A DNA stretch of 64,000 bases from Allofournierella massiliensis (GCF_021531255.1 NZ_JAFBIO010000001.1:186001-250000); one strand, 5' to 3'; shown: positions 32,939 to 43,320, counted from the first letter of the stretch. Notes: generated by a model not told the origin, from the sequence alone. Program-made: numbers and translations.

Positions 32939-33409
32939 ATGCCAAGAAGAGGCAATGTCGCGAAACGCGATGTTTTGGCTGATCCTATTTACAATTCCAA
33001 GCTGGTCACCCGTCTGGTGAACAGCATCATGCTGGACGGCAAGAAGGGCGTGGCCCAGAAAATCGTCTATGAGGCGTTCGAGACCGTGAAGGAAAAGACC
33101 GGCAATGATCCCCTGGAGACCTTCGAAAAGGCCATGGAGAACATCATGCCCAGCCTGGAAGTGAAGGCCCGCCGTGTGGGTGGCTCCACTTATCAGGTGC
33201 CCATCGAAGTGCGTGCCGAGCGTCGTCAGACCCTGGGCCTGCGCTGGCTCACCGCCTACAGCCGTACCCGCAGCGAGCGGACCATGGCTGCCCGTCTGGC
33301 CGCTGAGATCATGGATGCTGCCAACAACACCGGCAACGCCGTGAAGAAGCGCGAGGACACCCACAAGATGGCCGAGGCCAACAAGGCGTTCGCTCATTAT
33401 CGTTATTGA
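32939..33409 (+). CDS. rpsG: 30S ribosomal protein S7
   Basis: 156 residues. Starts [20 protein letters not shown] and carries [24 protein letters not shown] and the C-terminal [15 protein letters not shown], all characteristic of S7, the primary 16S rRNA-binding protein of the 30S head. ATG 32939 was chosen from GAAGGAGG upstream; a shorter-spaced ATG at 32921 precedes the site. The 118-base gap after rpsL has no terminator. Confidence 0.99.
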   Translation: MPRRGNVAKRDVLADPIYNSKLVTRLVNSIMLDGKKGVAQKIVYEAFETVKEKTGNDPLETFEKAMENIMPSLEVKARRVGGSTYQVPIEVRAERRQTLGLRWLTAYSRTRSERTMAARLAAEIMDAANNTGNAVKKREDTHKMAEANKAFAHYRY

Positions 33410-33439
33410 TCTGCTCTGCATTGTTAGGAGGTTTAAGAC

Positions 33440-35566
33440 ATGGCTACCCCAAGAGACGTTTCTCTGCAGATGACGAGAAATATCGGTATCATGGCTCATA
33501 TCGATGCAGGCAAAACCACCACCACCGAGCGTATTCTGTACTATACGGGCGTTAACCACAAAATCGGCGAGACCCACGATGGTGCAGCTACCATGGACTG
33601 GATGGCGCAGGAGCAGGAGCGTGGTATCACCATTACTTCTGCTGCTACCACCTGCTATTGGAGCCATACCGAGTATCAGAACGATCCCGCGGCGATGAAG
33701 AAGAACCGTCATCGGATCAACATCATCGATACCCCGGGTCACGTGGACTTCACCGTTGAGGTTCAGCGTTCCCTGCGCGTATTGGACGGTTCCGTGACCG
33801 TTCTGTGCGCCAAGGGCGGCGTGGAGCCCCAGTCCGAGACCGTGTGGCGTCAGGCCGACGATTATCATGTACCCCGTATGGTGTACGTGAACAAGATGGA
33901 CATCATGGGCGCCAACTTCTACCGCTGCGTGGATATGCTGCGCGACCGGCTGAAGTGTAACGCCGTGCCCATCCAGCTGCCCATCGGCGCCGAGGATACC
34001 TTCAAGGGTATCATCGACCTGCTGGAGATGAAGGCTGACGTCTACTACGACGACATGGGCAAGGACATGCGCGTGGAAGAGATTCCCGCCGACATGATGG
34101 ACAAGGCTCAGGAATACCATGACGCTCTCGTTGAGGCTGTTGCCGAGAACGACGAAGAGCTGATGGAGAAGTACCTGAACGGCGAAGAGCTCACCATTGC
34201 TGAGCTGAAGAAGGCCATCCGCAAGGAGACCATCGCCAACACTCTGGTGCCCGTGGTCTGCGGTACTTCCTACCGCAACAAGGGCGTTCAGAAGCTGCTG
34301 GATGCCATCGTGGACTATATGCCCGCCCCCACCGATATCGAAGACATCAAGGGCGTGAACCCTGAGACCGGTGAAGAGGAGAGCCGTCCTTCCGACGACA
34401 AGGCTCCCTTCGCTGCTCTGGCCTTCAAGATTGCCACCGACCCCTTCGTGGGCAAGCTGGCGTTCTTCCGTGTCTACTCCGGCACGGTTGAGGCCGGCAC
34501 CTCGGTTTACAACTCCGTGAAGGACAACGACGAGCGTATCGGCCGCATCCTGCAGATGCACGCCAACCACCGGAAGGATATCGATATCTGCTACGCCGGT
34601 GATATCGCTGCCGCCGTGGGCCTGAAGAACACCACCACTGGTGATACCCTGTGCGACCCCAAGCACCCCATCGTGCTGGAGTCCATGAACTTCCCCGAGC
34701 CCGTTATCCGCGTTGCCATCGAGCCCAAGACCAAGGCCGGCAACGAGAAGATGGGCATCGCGCTGGCCAAGCTGGCTGAAGAGGACCCCACCTTCCGTAC
34801 CTGGACGGATGAGGAAACCGGTCAGACCATCATCGCTGGCATGGGCGAGCTGCACCTGGAGATCATCGTGGACCGCCTGCTGCGTGAGTTCAAGGTAGAG
34901 GCCAACGTGGGCGCTCCCCAGGTTGCTTACCGTGAGACCATCCGCAAGGAGGCCAACCAGGATACCAAGTATGCCCGTCAGTCCGGCGGTAAGGGCCAGT
35001 ATGGTCATGTCAAGATCAAGATCGAGCCCAACGAGCCCGGCAAGGGTTACGAGTTCATCAACGCCGTTGTGGGCGGCGCCATTCCCAAGGAGTATATTCC
35101 TGCGGTTGACGCTGGTATCCAGGGCGCGATGAAGGCCGGCGTGCTGGCCGGTTACCCGGTTGTGGACGTGAAGGTTACCCTGTGGGACGGCTCTTATCAC
35201 GAGGTCGACTCTTCCGAAATGGCTTTCTCCATCGCCGGTTCTATGGCGTTCAAGGAGGCTATGCGGAAGGCTGATCCTGTGATCACCGAGCCCATCATGA
35301 AGGTTGCTGTTATTGTGCCTGATGACTACATGGGCGACGTTATCGGCGACCTGAACAGCCGTCGCGGCCAGATCCTGGGCATGGAGGCTATGAATGGTAC
35401 TCAGCGTATCAACGCTATGGTGCCTCTGGCCCAGATGTTCGGCTACGCCACCGACCTGCGTTCCAAGACTCAGGGCCGTGGTCAGTATGTCATGGAGCCC
35501 AGCCATTACGAGCAGGTTCCCAAGAGCATCAGCGACAACATCATCGCCGGCCGGCAGAAGGGCTAA
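33440..35566 (+). CDS. fusA: Translation elongation factor G
   Basis: 708 residues. G domain with [12 protein letters not shown] and DTPGHVDFT; the switch region carries the family sequence [15 protein letters not shown]. Domains II to V follow in order. Compared with typical EF-G, about 15 extra residues ([15 protein letters not shown], about residues 75-89) sit between the switch-I part and the DTPGH motif. AGGAGG lies 8 bases before the ATG. Co-transcribed with rpsL and rpsG. Confidence 0.99.
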   Translation: MATPRDVSLQMTRNIGIMAHIDAGKTTTTERILYYTGVNHKIGETHDGAATMDWMAQEQERGITITSAATTCYWSHTEYQNDPAAMKKNRHRINIIDTPGHVDFTVEVQRSLRVLDGSVTVLCAKGGVEPQSETVWRQADDYHVPRMVYVNKMDIMGANFYRCVDMLRDRLKCNAVPIQLPIGAEDTFKGIIDLLEMKADVYYDDMGKDMRVEEIPADMMDKAQEYHDALVEAVAENDEELMEKYLNGEELTIAELKKAIRKETIANTLVPVVCGTSYRNKGVQKLLDAIVDYMPAPTDIEDIKGVNPETGEEESRPSDDKAPFAALAFKIATDPFVGKLAFFRVYSGTVEAGTSVYNSVKDNDERIGRILQMHANHRKDIDICYAGDIAAAVGLKNTTTGDTLCDPKHPIVLESMNFPEPVIRVAIEPKTKAGNEKMGIALAKLAEEDPTFRTWTDEETGQTIIAGMGELHLEIIVDRLLREFKVEANVGAPQVAYRETIRKEANQDTKYARQSGGKGQYGHVKIKIEPNEPGKGYEFINAVVGGAIPKEYIPAVDAGIQGAMKAGVLAGYPVVDVKVTLWDGSYHEVDSSEMAFSIAGSMAFKEAMRKADPVITEPIMKVAVIVPDDYMGDVIGDLNSRRGQILGMEAMNGTQRINAMVPLAQMFGYATDLRSKTQGRGQYVMEPSHYEQVPKSISDNIIAGRQKG

Positions 35567-35608
35567 GTCCCTTTATCCGGCTGCGGGCTGAAAATTTCCC
35601 CGAAGAAC

Positions 35609-35637
35609 TTGATTTTTCGGGTAGGTTTTAGTATGAT
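35609..35637 (+). promoter_or_regulatory. SigA promoter for tuf
   Basis: TTGATT, 17 bases, TATGAT, about 40 bases upstream of tuf. Confidence 0.75.
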
Positions 35638-35676
35638 AGCCTTAAACTGATTCGGATTAAAAAGGAGGATATTCCC

Positions 35677-36879
35677 ATGGCTAAAGAGAAATTTAACCGT
35701 TCTAAGCCTCATGTCAACATCGGCACCATCGGCCACGTTGACCACGGCAAAACCACCCTGACTGCCGCCATCACCAAGGTGCTGGCCATGAAGGGCGACG
35801 CTGCTTTCGTTGATTACGCCAACATTGATAAGGCTCCCGAGGAGCGCGAGCGCGGCATCACCATCAACACCGCTCACGTTGAGTACGAGACCGACAACCG
35901 TCACTACGCTCACGTTGACTGCCCGGGCCATGCTGACTACGTCAAGAACATGATCACCGGTGCTGCTCAGATGGACGGCGCTATCCTGGTTGTGTCCGCT
36001 TCCGACGGCCCCATGCCCCAGACCCGTGAGCACATCCTGCTTTCCCGTCAGGTTGGCGTGCCCTATATCGTTGTCTTCATGAACAAGTGCGATCAGGTGG
36101 ACGACGACGAGTTGCTGGACCTGGTTGAGATGGAGATCCGTGAGCTGCTGGATGAGTACGAGTTCCCCGGCGATGACACCCCCATCATTCGTGGTTCCGC
36201 TCTGAAGGTGCTGGAGAGCACCAGCACCGACGTCAACGCTCCCGAGTACAAGTGCATCCTGGACCTGATGGACGCTGTTGACAGCTATATCCCCACTCCC
36301 GACCGTATGGCCGACCTGCCCTTCCTGATGCCCGTTGAGGACGTTATGACCATCTCTGGCCGTGGCACCGTGGCTACCGGCCGTGTGGAGCGTGGTACCG
36401 TTAAGCTGGGCGAGGAAGTTGAGATCGTTGGTCTGAAGGACGAGAAGAGCAAGACCACCATCACCGGTCTGGAAATGTTCCGCAAGTCTCTGGACTTCGC
36501 TCAGGCTGGCGACAACATCGGCGCTCTGCTGCGTGGTGTGCAGCGCAACGAGATCGAGCGTGGCCAGGTTCTGGCTAAGCCCGGTTCCGTGCATCCCCAC
36601 ACCAAGTTTGAGGGCCAGGTGTACGTCCTGAAGAAGGAAGAGGGCGGCCGTCATACTCCCTTCTTCAAGAACTATCGTCCTCAGTTCTACTTCCGTACCA
36701 CCGACGTGACCGGCGTCATCGAGCTGCCCGAGGGCACCGAGATGTGCATGCCCGGCGACCATGTTACCATGACCGTCGAGCTGATCACCCCGATCGCTAT
36801 GGAAGAGGGCCTGCGTTTCGCTATCCGTGAGGGTGGCCGTACCGTTGGTTCCGGCGTTGTTTCCAAGATCTTCGAGTAA
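35677..36879 (+). CDS. tuf: Translation elongation factor Tu
   Basis: 400 residues. [12 protein letters not shown]-loop, [32 protein letters not shown] base motif, and domains II/III ending [19 protein letters not shown]. The codon choice (CTG, CGT, GGC, GCT) is typical of highly expressed genes. AAAGGAGG sits 8 bases before the ATG. It has its own promoter and a strong terminator, so it can be expressed apart from fusA. Confidence 0.99.
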   Translation: MAKEKFNRSKPHVNIGTIGHVDHGKTTLTAAITKVLAMKGDAAFVDYANIDKAPEERERGITINTAHVEYETDNRHYAHVDCPGHADYVKNMITGAAQMDGAILVVSASDGPMPQTREHILLSRQVGVPYIVVFMNKCDQVDDDELLDLVEMEIRELLDEYEFPGDDTPIIRGSALKVLESTSTDVNAPEYKCILDLMDAVDSYIPTPDRMADLPFLMPVEDVMTISGRGTVATGRVERGTVKLGEEVEIVGLKDEKSKTTITGLEMFRKSLDFAQAGDNIGALLRGVQRNEIERGQVLAKPGSVHPHTKFEGQVYVLKKEEGGRHTPFFKNYRPQFYFRTTDVTGVIELPEGTEMCMPGDHVTMTVELITPIAMEEGLRFAIREGGRTVGSGVVSKIFE

Positions 36880-36894
36880 TTCGAAATCTGCTTT

Positions 36895-36923
36895 GGCCCC
36901 TGCCGAAAGGCAGGGGCCTTTTT
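36895..36923 (+). terminator. Terminator after tuf
   Basis: GGCCCCTGCC, GAAA tetraloop, GGCAGGGGCC, TTTTT. Confidence 0.97.
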
Positions 36924-37100
36924 GTGCGCTTCTGCGGTTTTTTCCTGTTTGTTTTGACGCTTTTTTTCACGGAAAAGGCCTTCTGTATGTCGCAATTTAT
37001 CCGCCGTTGTGATATACTATTTCTACATATTCAAAATCATGCCAGTAATACAGATTGTTTTTACAAAACTGGTGGACCAAAAGGAATGGGAGGACAAACT

Positions 37101-38645
37101 GTGCAGAGAGAAACCGTCATTGTGATCGACTTCGGCGGCCAGTATAATCAGCTGATTGCCCGCCGGGTGCGCGAGTGCAACGTATATTGTGAGATCTATT
37201 CCTATAAAACGGATCTGGCCCAGATCAAGGCCAAGAATCCCAAGGGCATCATTCTGACCGGCGGCCCCAGCAGCGTGTATGTGGAGAATGCGGCCCTGTG
37301 CGGCAAGGAGCTTTTTGAGTGGGGGATCCCGGTTCTGGGCATCTGCTACGGCAGCCAGCTGATGGCTCATCTGATGGGCGGTCATGTATGCCAGGCCCCG
37401 GAAAAGGAATATGGCAAAACGTTGGTCCATCTGGATACCAGTTCCAAGCTGTTCAATGGGCTGGAAAAGGATACCATCTGCTGGATGAGCCATAACGATT
37501 ACATTGAAAAAATTCCTGCGGATTTCCGGATTACGGCCCACACCGACAACTGCCCGGCTGCAGCCATGGAATGCGCGGAAAAGAACCTCTATGCAGTCCA
37601 GTTCCATCCCGAAGTGCTGCATACCCAGCAGGGCAAGGAAATGCTCCACAACTTTGTGTACCAGGTGTGCGGTTGTGCCGGCGACTGGAAGATGGACAGC
37701 TTTGTAGAAAGCACGGTGCAGGCTCTGCGCCAGGAAATTGGCCAGGGCAAGGTGCTCTGCGCCCTTTCCGGCGGTGTGGATTCCTCGGTTCTGGCAGCTC
37801 TGCTGGCCAAGGCCGTAGGCAAACAGCTCACCTGTGTTTTTGTGGATCACGGCCTGCTGCGGAAGAACGAGAAGGAAGAAGTCTGCCAGGTGTTTGGCGC
37901 GGACGGTCCTTTTGAGATGAACTTTATCTGTGTGGATGCCCGCCAGCGTTTTTACGACAAGCTGGCCGGCGTGATCGAGCCGGAGAAAAAGCGCAAGATT
38001 ATCGGCGAGGAGTTCATCCGGGTCTTTGAGGAAGAGGCCAAGAAGATTGGCCAGGTGGATTATCTGGCTCAGGGTACCATCTACCCTGACGTGGTGGAAA
38101 GCGGCCTGGGCGGCGAAAGCGCCGTGATCAAGAGCCACCACAATGTGGGCGGCCTGCCGGATCATGTGGACTTCAAGGATCTGGTGGAACCCCTGCGCAA
38201 TCTCTTTAAGGATGAAGTCCGTCAGGCCGGGCGGGAGTTGGGCCTGCCGGAATATCTGGTAAGCCGTCAGCCCTTCCCCGGCCCGGGTCTTGCTATCCGT
38301 ATTATCGGTGAAGTGACCCCCGAGAAGGTGGCCATCGTACAGGATGCGGATTATATCTGGAGAGAGGAAATTACCAAGGCTGGCTGGGATAAGAAGGTCA
38401 ACCAGTACTATGCGGCCCTTACCAATATGCGCAGTGTGGGTGTTATGGGTGATGAGCGCACCTATGACTATGCAGTAGCGCTGCGCGCAGTGACCACCAC
38501 CGACTTTATGACGGCCGAGGCTGCGGAGATTCCCTGGTCGGTGCTGAATGTGGTAACCAGCCGGATTGTCAACGAGGTCAAACATGTAAACCGCGTGCTT
38601 TATGACTGCACCGGGAAGCCGCCTGCCACCATCGAATTTGAATAA
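37101..38645 (+). CDS. guaA: GMP synthase (glutamine-hydrolysing)
   Basis: 514 residues; converts XMP to GMP with glutamine and ATP. N-terminal class-I glutaminase ([12 protein letters not shown] catalytic Cys; QFHPEV His) and C-terminal ATP-pyrophosphatase domain (SGGVDSS). GTG 37101 is preferred because GGGAGG lies 7 bases upstream and the protein then begins [18 protein letters not shown]; the in-frame ATG at 37086 abuts AAAAGGA. I searched the 180-base upstream region for a purine riboswitch and did not find its conserved core. Confidence 0.97.
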   Translation: MQRETVIVIDFGGQYNQLIARRVRECNVYCEIYSYKTDLAQIKAKNPKGIILTGGPSSVYVENAALCGKELFEWGIPVLGICYGSQLMAHLMGGHVCQAPEKEYGKTLVHLDTSSKLFNGLEKDTICWMSHNDYIEKIPADFRITAHTDNCPAAAMECAEKNLYAVQFHPEVLHTQQGKEMLHNFVYQVCGCAGDWKMDSFVESTVQALRQEIGQGKVLCALSGGVDSSVLAALLAKAVGKQLTCVFVDHGLLRKNEKEEVCQVFGADGPFEMNFICVDARQRFYDKLAGVIEPEKKRKIIGEEFIRVFEEEAKKIGQVDYLAQGTIYPDVVESGLGGESAVIKSHHNVGGLPDHVDFKDLVEPLRNLFKDEVRQAGRELGLPEYLVSRQPFPGPGLAIRIIGEVTPEKVAIVQDADYIWREEITKAGWDKKVNQYYAALTNMRSVGVMGDERTYDYAVALRAVTTTDFMTAEAAEIPWSVLNVVTSRIVNEVKHVNRVLYDCTGKPPATIEFE

Positions 38646-38720
38646 TGTAAGAAGCCCCGGGCTGCAGCCTGAGAAAATGGAGCCGTTGGATCGGAGCCCA
38701 TTTTAGTGACTTGCTCTGCA

Positions 38721-38760
38721 GGGGGCCAGCGGATCTTTACAAATCCGCCGGCCCCCTTTT
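38721..38760 (+). terminator. Terminator after guaA
   Basis: GGGGGCC(A)GCGGAT and ATCCGC(C)GGCCCCC stem with TTTT. Confidence 0.93.
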
Positions 38761-38832
38761 CTGTATTGCCATCGGTATGCGTCTTTGCAAGTGAGTGATG
38801 GGATAACAGCTTGGGAAAGGAGCCTGAAGAGT

Positions 38833-39382
38833 ATGAAAAATCGCGTGATCACCATCAGCCGTTGAGTTTGGCAGCGGAGGAAGGACCATTGGGAAAAAAG
38901 TAGCCGAAGCGCTGGGAATACCCTGCTATGACAGTGAGCTGCTGCAGAAAATTGCGGAGGAAAGCGGATTCCATGTGAGCTACATTCAGGATGCGGGTGA
39001 GTATGCGCCGGGCGGATTCCTGGCTTCGGCCTTTACCCATCGGGATGGCGGCCCCAACAATGCGGATTACCTCTGGAAGATTCAGTACCGGATCATATCG
39101 GAACTGGCGCGGAAAGGTCCTTGTGTGATTGTGGGCAGATGTGCCGACTATATCCTCAGGGATAAGGCAGATTGCCTGCGGGTTTTTATCCATGCGGATA
39201 TGAAATTCCGCGCCGAGCGCATCGTGAAGGAGTACGGCAAACGGGAAGACTCTCCGGAACAGCGCCTGCGGGATAAGGACAAGCGCCGGGCCGCTTATCA
39301 CCGTTTCTATACGGATATGAAGCGGGGGCATGCTACCAGGCAAAAGTGCCTGGGTATGTTGAGAGAGAAAAGGAGATACAGA
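38833..39382 (+). pseudogene. Cytidylate-kinase-like gene, frameshifted and truncated
   Basis: Starts MKNRVITISR with AAAGGAG upstream, then hits TGA at 38863. One inserted T shifts the frame; the other frame continues with EFGSGGRTIGKKVAEALGIPCYD, the P-loop block of the cytidylate-kinase-like (AAA_26) family. GPCVIVGRCADYILRD and RAERIVKEYGKRE follow. After YHRFYTDMKRGHA the family C-terminal part is missing and the frame runs into the MarR gene. It has both a frameshift and a C-terminal loss, so it is very unlikely to be active. The family itself is poorly understood. Confidence 0.8.
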
Positions 39383-39838
39383 ATGTACGACAGTGCGGAA
39401 AATCCGCTGAACTCCATCTCGATCCTGTATCGAAAATCCCATATCTGGCTGAACAACAGCTGTGCCGGCCATCAGCTGACAGCCGCCCAGGCCTCTGTGA
39501 TTCTGATCCTCTGTGATTTCGGGGCGATGACCCAGGATGAGATGACCAAGTGCCTGTCTCTGGATAAGAGTGTGATCGCCAAAACTGTGACCAAACTGGA
39601 AGAACAGGGCTTTTTGATCAGGGAGACCCACGCAAAAGACAAGCGGACCTATGATATCCGCCCCACCCGGAAGGCGCTGGACGTGTATCCCTTTATCAAG
39701 GATCAGGTCCAGGAATGCTTTGAGCATATGACGCATCGTATGACAGAACAGGAAAAAGCGGAGTTTCGCCGCCTTTTGCGTCTGGCCGCACAGGCATCAT
39801 TGGGGCAGGAGGAAGAAAACAGGGAAGAACAACCTTGA
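39383..39838 (+). CDS. MarR-family transcriptional regulator
   Basis: 151 residues. Winged helix: HQLTAAQASVILILC, QDEMTKCLSLDKSVIAKTVTKLEEQGFLIRETHAKDKRTYDIRPTRKA, the MarR pattern with the D-R wing. ATG 39383 has AAGGAG 8 bases upstream and marks the real start, although the same frame continues upstream into the decayed kinase gene. No obvious target gene is adjacent; the small membrane protein at 40030 is the nearest downstream gene, past a terminator. Confidence 0.9.
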   Translation: MYDSAENPLNSISILYRKSHIWLNNSCAGHQLTAAQASVILILCDFGAMTQDEMTKCLSLDKSVIAKTVTKLEEQGFLIRETHAKDKRTYDIRPTRKALDVYPFIKDQVQECFEHMTHRMTEQEKAEFRRLLRLAAQASLGQEEENREEQP

Positions 39839-39843
39839 AAAAG

Positions 39844-39881
39844 CTCCCCGGCAGTAAATCCGCTGCCGGGGAGTTCTTTTT
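39844..39881 (+). terminator. Terminator after the MarR gene
   Basis: CTCCCCGGCAG, CTGCCGGGGAG, then TTCTTTTT. Confidence 0.95.
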
Positions 39882-40029
39882 GTCGGAATGTTGGTCACAG
39901 CTCTGCAACAAATTGTTTACGAATAGAGGAAGATCCTTTTTTATCTGGCTGGTATAGTAATAGATAAATGATAGATACATCTGCCTGAGGAAGAATAGCA
40001 CAGACAAAGGGAAGGGGGCGGCAGGTACC

Positions 40030-40356
40030 ATGCGCAGCATACGGGTCTTTATCCGAAACAATCTCATCTTAAAGGGGATTTTTCTGGCCCTGAGCTATGT
40101 GTTTCCCTTTGCCTTCTGGTGTTATCTCACCGGATTCAAAAATCTGGACCCCACCGATTTTGTGTGGGCAGGCGTATACAGCTGCCTGTTGCTCTGCCTT
40201 TCGGTGCGGAGCATGGTGATTCGGGCAGGCATGGTCAGCCTGAACCTGTGCTGTTTTCTGATGCTGCTGAGTATTCTGGCCCTGGAGGAACAGCCGACGG
40301 CGGTGTCGGTGGTTCTGAAAGCGTTTTGTCCCTTCCTGGCAGGCCTGTGGGTGTAG
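40030..40356 (+). CDS. Small integral membrane protein of unknown function
   Basis: 108 residues with a basic N terminus (MRSIRVFIRNN) and about four hydrophobic helices (GIFLALSYVFPFAFWCYL, FVWAGVYSCLLLCLSV, MVSLNLCCFLMLLSILAL, LKAFCPFLAGLWV). No recognised family. The site before the ATG (GGGGCGGCAGG) is weak. The 3' end overlaps a possible minus-strand gene (40235-40498). Reality of the gene is likely but not certain. Confidence 0.6.
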   Translation: MRSIRVFIRNNLILKGIFLALSYVFPFAFWCYLTGFKNLDPTDFVWAGVYSCLLLCLSVRSMVIRAGMVSLNLCCFLMLLSILALEEQPTAVSVVLKAFCPFLAGLWV

Positions 40357-40498
40357 AAATATCTTGGGCGGGAACCGGCATTCCCTGACTGGCCGAAAAG
40401 ACGCGAAGAAGCTTCTGCCAGAGCCGTACGATCAAAACAGAGAGTGCTGCGCTGTATACAAAGCCGAACAGCACCATCCAGAAATATTTTTCAAACAT
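40235..40498 (-). CDS. Possible small membrane protein, convergent overlap
   Basis: 87 residues. AAAGGAGG lies 6-7 bases before ATG 40498, a strong site that makes translation plausible. The first 35 residues (MFEKYFWMVLFGFVYSAALSVLIVRLWQKLL) form a single hydrophobic segment with a basic flank; the rest is Pro/Ser-rich and may be incidental. Its last 120 bases overlap the 3' end of the forward gene ending at 40356, so one of the two may be shorter than drawn or absent. Confidence 0.45.
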   Translation of the reverse strand: MFEKYFWMVLFGFVYSAALSVLIVRLWQKLLRVFSASQGMPVPAQDISTPTGLPGRDKTLSEPPTPPSAVPPGPEYSAASENSTGSG

Positions 40499-40663
40499 GG
40501 AAAAACCTCCTTTGCGTTTCCTTCTCCTATCATAAAAAGAGAGAAGGGGAGATTTTGCCGAAAAAAGCCAGAGCTTTTGATTCTGGCTGGTTCTGCCGGT
40601 CAATGAATAGCCGGCAAAGAATCGGGGCAGAATATGCACCAAAGAAAGGAGGCGAGTGCAGCT

Positions 40664-40876
40664 TTGGAAACTGTAAACAAAATCTGTGTTGCCTTGCTGA
40701 TTGTGGGAGGTCTGAACTGGGGGCTGATCGGGCTCTTTAATTTTGACGCGGTGGGCTGGCTGTTTGGCGGCACCACGGCGCTGATCTCCCGGATCATCTT
40801 TGCCATTATGGGTATCGCAGCAATTTGCGCTATTCCCGGCCTGTTCACTTCCAATCCCCGCAGGGAAAACACCTGA
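40664..40876 (+). CDS. DUF378 family small membrane protein
   Basis: 70 residues. Core VNKICVALLIVGGLNWGLIGLFNFDAVGWLFGG matches the DUF378 pattern (GxLNWGLIG), with two hydrophobic helices. TTG 40664 is chosen because AGGAGG (40647-40652) lies 11 bases upstream; the in-frame ATG at 40634 lies before that site. Function unknown. Confidence 0.82.
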   Translation: METVNKICVALLIVGGLNWGLIGLFNFDAVGWLFGGTTALISRIIFAIMGIAAICAIPGLFTSNPRRENT

Positions 40877-40885
40877 GTTCCCTTT

Positions 40886-40923
40886 AAAGACGTCGCTTTT
40901 GCAAAAAAGCGGCGTCTTTTTTT
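40886..40923 (+). terminator. Terminator after the DUF378 gene
   Basis: AAAGACG(T)CGCTTTT and AAAAAGCG(G)CGTCTTT stem with a T run. Confidence 0.85.
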
Positions 40924-40932
40924 ATTTTATGC

Positions 40933-40961
40933 TTGCTTTTTTCTCCGCACTCTGCTATAAT
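40933..40961 (+). promoter_or_regulatory. SigA promoter for tRNA-Val
   Basis: TTGCTT, 17 bases, TATAAT, 20 bases before the tRNA. Confidence 0.75.
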
Positions 40962-40980
40962 AATCAAGCAGTCGAAAAAT

Positions 40981-41056
40981 GGACGGTTAGCTCAGCTGGT
41001 AGAGCATCTGCTTGACGTGCAGGAGGTCACAGGTTCGAGTCCTGTACCGTCCACCA
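40981..41056 (+). tRNA. tRNA-Val (anticodon GAC)
   Basis: A 76-base cloverleaf with encoded CCA: acceptor GGACGGT/ACCGTCC, D arm with AGCTCAGCTGGTAGAGC, anticodon arm with loop TTGACGT (anticodon GAC, reads GUC/GUU), and T arm GGTTCGAGTCC. It stands alone between its own promoter and terminator. Confidence 0.97.
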
Positions 41057-41057
41057 T

Positions 41058-41096
41058 AAAAGGCGCTGAAACGCGAGTTTCAGCGCCTTTTCTTTT
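41058..41096 (+). terminator. Terminator after tRNA-Val
   Basis: AAGGCGCTGAAAC and GTTTCAGCGCCTT stem, TTCTTTT. Confidence 0.93.
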
Positions 41097-41253
41097 GTGT
41101 GTTGAGCTGGATGGGTGGAAATAAAGGCAGATAAACCAACAAACAAACGAACAACACCGCTAACCCAGAAGAATCTAGGTGTTTTGGCCTTTTGGATTTT
41201 CGCTGTATGAAAAATATGAGATTGGCCGGCCCTGTTTTATAAAAGCTATGAGA

Positions 41254-41281
41254 AAAGCCCCGGAAAAATCCGGGGCTTTTT
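41254..41281 (-). terminator. Terminator after the UPF0210 gene, bidirectional
   Basis: AAAAGCCCCGGA/TCCGGGGCTTTT stem directly after the minus-strand stop; T runs on both sides. Confidence 0.9.
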
Positions 41282-41284
41282 GCT

Positions 41285-42652
41285 TTAGTTTTTCAATGCC
41301 TGCATGGGTGCGGGGATGCGGCCGCCCCGATGTACAAATACATCCGACTTATAGGTGCTGATAGGCATGATAGGTGCCCGGCCCAGCAGGCCGCCAAAAT
41401 CCAACACATCGCCGGCCTGATGGCCGATGGCGGGGATGACCCGCACGGCGGTGGTCTTGGAGTTGACCATGCCGATGGCTGCCTCGTCGGCAATCAAGGC
41501 GCTGATGACCTCGGCGGAGGTATCGCCGGGGATGACGACCATGTCAATACCCACACTGCAGACAGCGGTCATGGCCTCCAGTTTTTCAATGGTCAGGCTG
41601 CCGCAGGTGGCTGCCTTGATCATGCCATCATCCTCACTGACAGGGATGAAGGCGCCGGAAAGGCCGCCCACATGGTTGGAAGCCATCACGCCGCCCTTTT
41701 TGACTGCGTCGTTCAGAAGGGCCAGACAGGCGGTGGTGCCACAGCAGCCGCAGCTTTCCAGGCCCATCTCTTCCAGAATATTGGCCACACTGTCGCCCAC
41801 GGCCGGGGTGGGGGCCAGGCTCAGGTCGATGATGCCGGCAGGCACTCCCAGCCGCTCACTGGCCAGATTGGCCACCAGTTGGCCCAGACGGGTGATCTTG
41901 AAGGCCGTGCGCTTTACCAGTTCGGCCACCTCATCCATGGGGGCATCCTTGGGAAGCTCAGCCAGGGCAGCCCGCACTGCGCCGGGGCCGGAAACACCCA
42001 CATGAATCTCACAATCCGGCTCGCCGGGGCCGTGAAAGGCGCCGGCCATGAAGGGGTTATCTTCCGGCGCATTGCAGAAGACCACCAATTTGGCGTCGCC
42101 CATGCACATATTATCCTGGGTGGCTTCGGCAGTCTGGCGGACGATCTGCCCCATCAGGCGGATGGCGTCCATATTCAGGCCGCTTTTGGTGCTGCCCACA
42201 TTGATGCTGCTGCAGACCAGTTCGGTTTCAGCCAGAGCGCGGGGCAGGGAGCGGATCAGCCGCTCATCTCCGGGCGAAAAGCCCTTGTGCACCAGCGCAC
42301 CAAAGCCGCCAATGAAATTGACACCCACCTTATGGGCGGCGGCGTCCAGGGTTTTGGCGTATTCCACCGGGTCGGCCTGGGGCGCGGCACCCAGCAGCAT
42401 GGCGATGGGGGTTACGCTGATCCGCTTGTTTACAATGGGGATCCCGTATTCTTCGCTGATGGCGTTTACGGTGGGGACCAGAGCAGAGGCCTTGCTTACA
42501 ATCTTATTATAGATCTTCTCACAGGCCTTGGCCGGGTCGGAATCAATGCAGTCCAGCAGGCTGATACCCATGGTTACGGTGCGCACGTCCAGGTTTTCTG
42601 CGGTCAGCATTTCAATGGTTTCCAGAATATCTCTGGAATTGATCATACTCAT
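41285..42652 (-). CDS. UPF0210/PFL-family (DUF711) protein
   Basis: 455 residues. Starts [35 protein letters not shown] and includes [16 protein letters not shown] and SIGNVG-like [15 protein letters not shown], the family pattern. GGAGG lies 7 bases before ATG 42652, with an alternative ATG six bases further in. An extension to 42736 lacks support. It is transcribed behind the ACT-domain gene, an arrangement conserved in many Firmicutes; the function is not established. Confidence 0.92.
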   Translation of the reverse strand: MSMINSRDILETIEMLTAENLDVRTVTMGISLLDCIDSDPAKACEKIYNKIVSKASALVPTVNAISEEYGIPIVNKRISVTPIAMLLGAAPQADPVEYAKTLDAAAHKVGVNFIGGFGALVHKGFSPGDERLIRSLPRALAETELVCSSINVGSTKSGLNMDAIRLMGQIVRQTAEATQDNMCMGDAKLVVFCNAPEDNPFMAGAFHGPGEPDCEIHVGVSGPGAVRAALAELPKDAPMDEVAELVKRTAFKITRLGQLVANLASERLGVPAGIIDLSLAPTPAVGDSVANILEEMGLESCGCCGTTACLALLNDAVKKGGVMASNHVGGLSGAFIPVSEDDGMIKAATCGSLTIEKLEAMTAVCSVGIDMVVIPGDTSAEVISALIADEAAIGMVNSKTTAVRVIPAIGHQAGDVLDFGGLLGRAPIMPISTYKSDVFVHRGGRIPAPMQALKN

Positions 42653-42692
42653 AGTGTTTCCTCCAGAGGGCAGGGCACAGGGCCGGGCTGCC

Positions 42693-42962
42693 TCAGATCT
42701 TGTGCATGGCGTCAAAAACTTCCTGGCGGGTGACATTCACCTGCATACCCAGTTCGGCGCCGGCCTGGGCAAAACGGCTGCGCAGCTCTTCATGGCTGAC
42801 CGTGCATTTGCTCAGGTCCACCAGCATGATCATACAGAACATTTCCTGCAGGATGCTCTGGGTCACATCCTGGATGTTGATGTTCAGTTCGCTGCAGACG
42901 GTGCTGATCCGGGCAATGACGCCCACAGTATCCCGCCCGATAACGGTGATGAATGCTCTCAT
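42693..42962 (-). CDS. ACT-domain protein (UPF0237)
   Basis: 89 residues, a single ACT domain: [36 protein letters not shown], a ligand-binding regulatory fold that usually binds amino acids. GGGAG upstream of the ATG. It is the first gene of the two-gene operon with the UPF0210 protein (40-base gap). It may sense a ligand for that partner, but this is inference from gene pairing only. Confidence 0.93.
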   Translation of the reverse strand: MRAFITVIGRDTVGVIARISTVCSELNINIQDVTQSILQEMFCMIMLVDLSKCTVSHEELRSRFAQAGAELGMQVNVTRQEVFDAMHKI

Positions 42963-43320
42963 ACTTCTTTACTCCCTTGTTCTGGCCCTTTGGCGCTTCT
43001 TTTGAGGGATGGCCGGTATTTTTATCAGGCAATACCTGACAAATCGATACCATTATAGCAGAATTTTTTGTAAAATTTTTGGCTGACCGGTTTTTTGAAC
43101 AAAAAGGCGCATAAAAGAAAGTCAGCAGGGGGTCAGGTCTTGTTTTGAAATGCGTAAGGGAAGAAAACCATGCACAAAGGAAAGAAAGGGAAAAGGAGGG
43201 GGAGAAAAGCTTTGTTTACATTGGTTTCGGGATGTTTTATAATAGATGCAACTTACCCGCTGCGACAGGATGCGGCGAAGTTAAAGAAGAGAAAGCCCTT
43301 CGGGGCGGAAAGGGTAAATT
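42963..43320. promoter_or_regulatory. Divergent control region between ACT/UPF0210 and Lrp/aminotransferase
   Basis: 358 bases with no gene. A minus-strand TATAAT (43052-43057) has no good -35. A short inverted repeat TCAGGCAATACCTGA (43025-43039) lies between it and the ACT gene. A forward promoter is at 43215-43243. Confidence 0.5.
43215..43243 (+). promoter_or_regulatory. SigA promoter for the Lrp/aminotransferase pair
   Basis: TTTACA, 17 bases, TATAAT; 78 bases before the Lrp start. Confidence 0.8.

Noticed and set aside
36924-37100. Purine riboswitch upstream of guaA
   Set aside because: The conserved core and loop sequences of the purine aptamer are not present; only a TATACT-like box and unstructured sequence.
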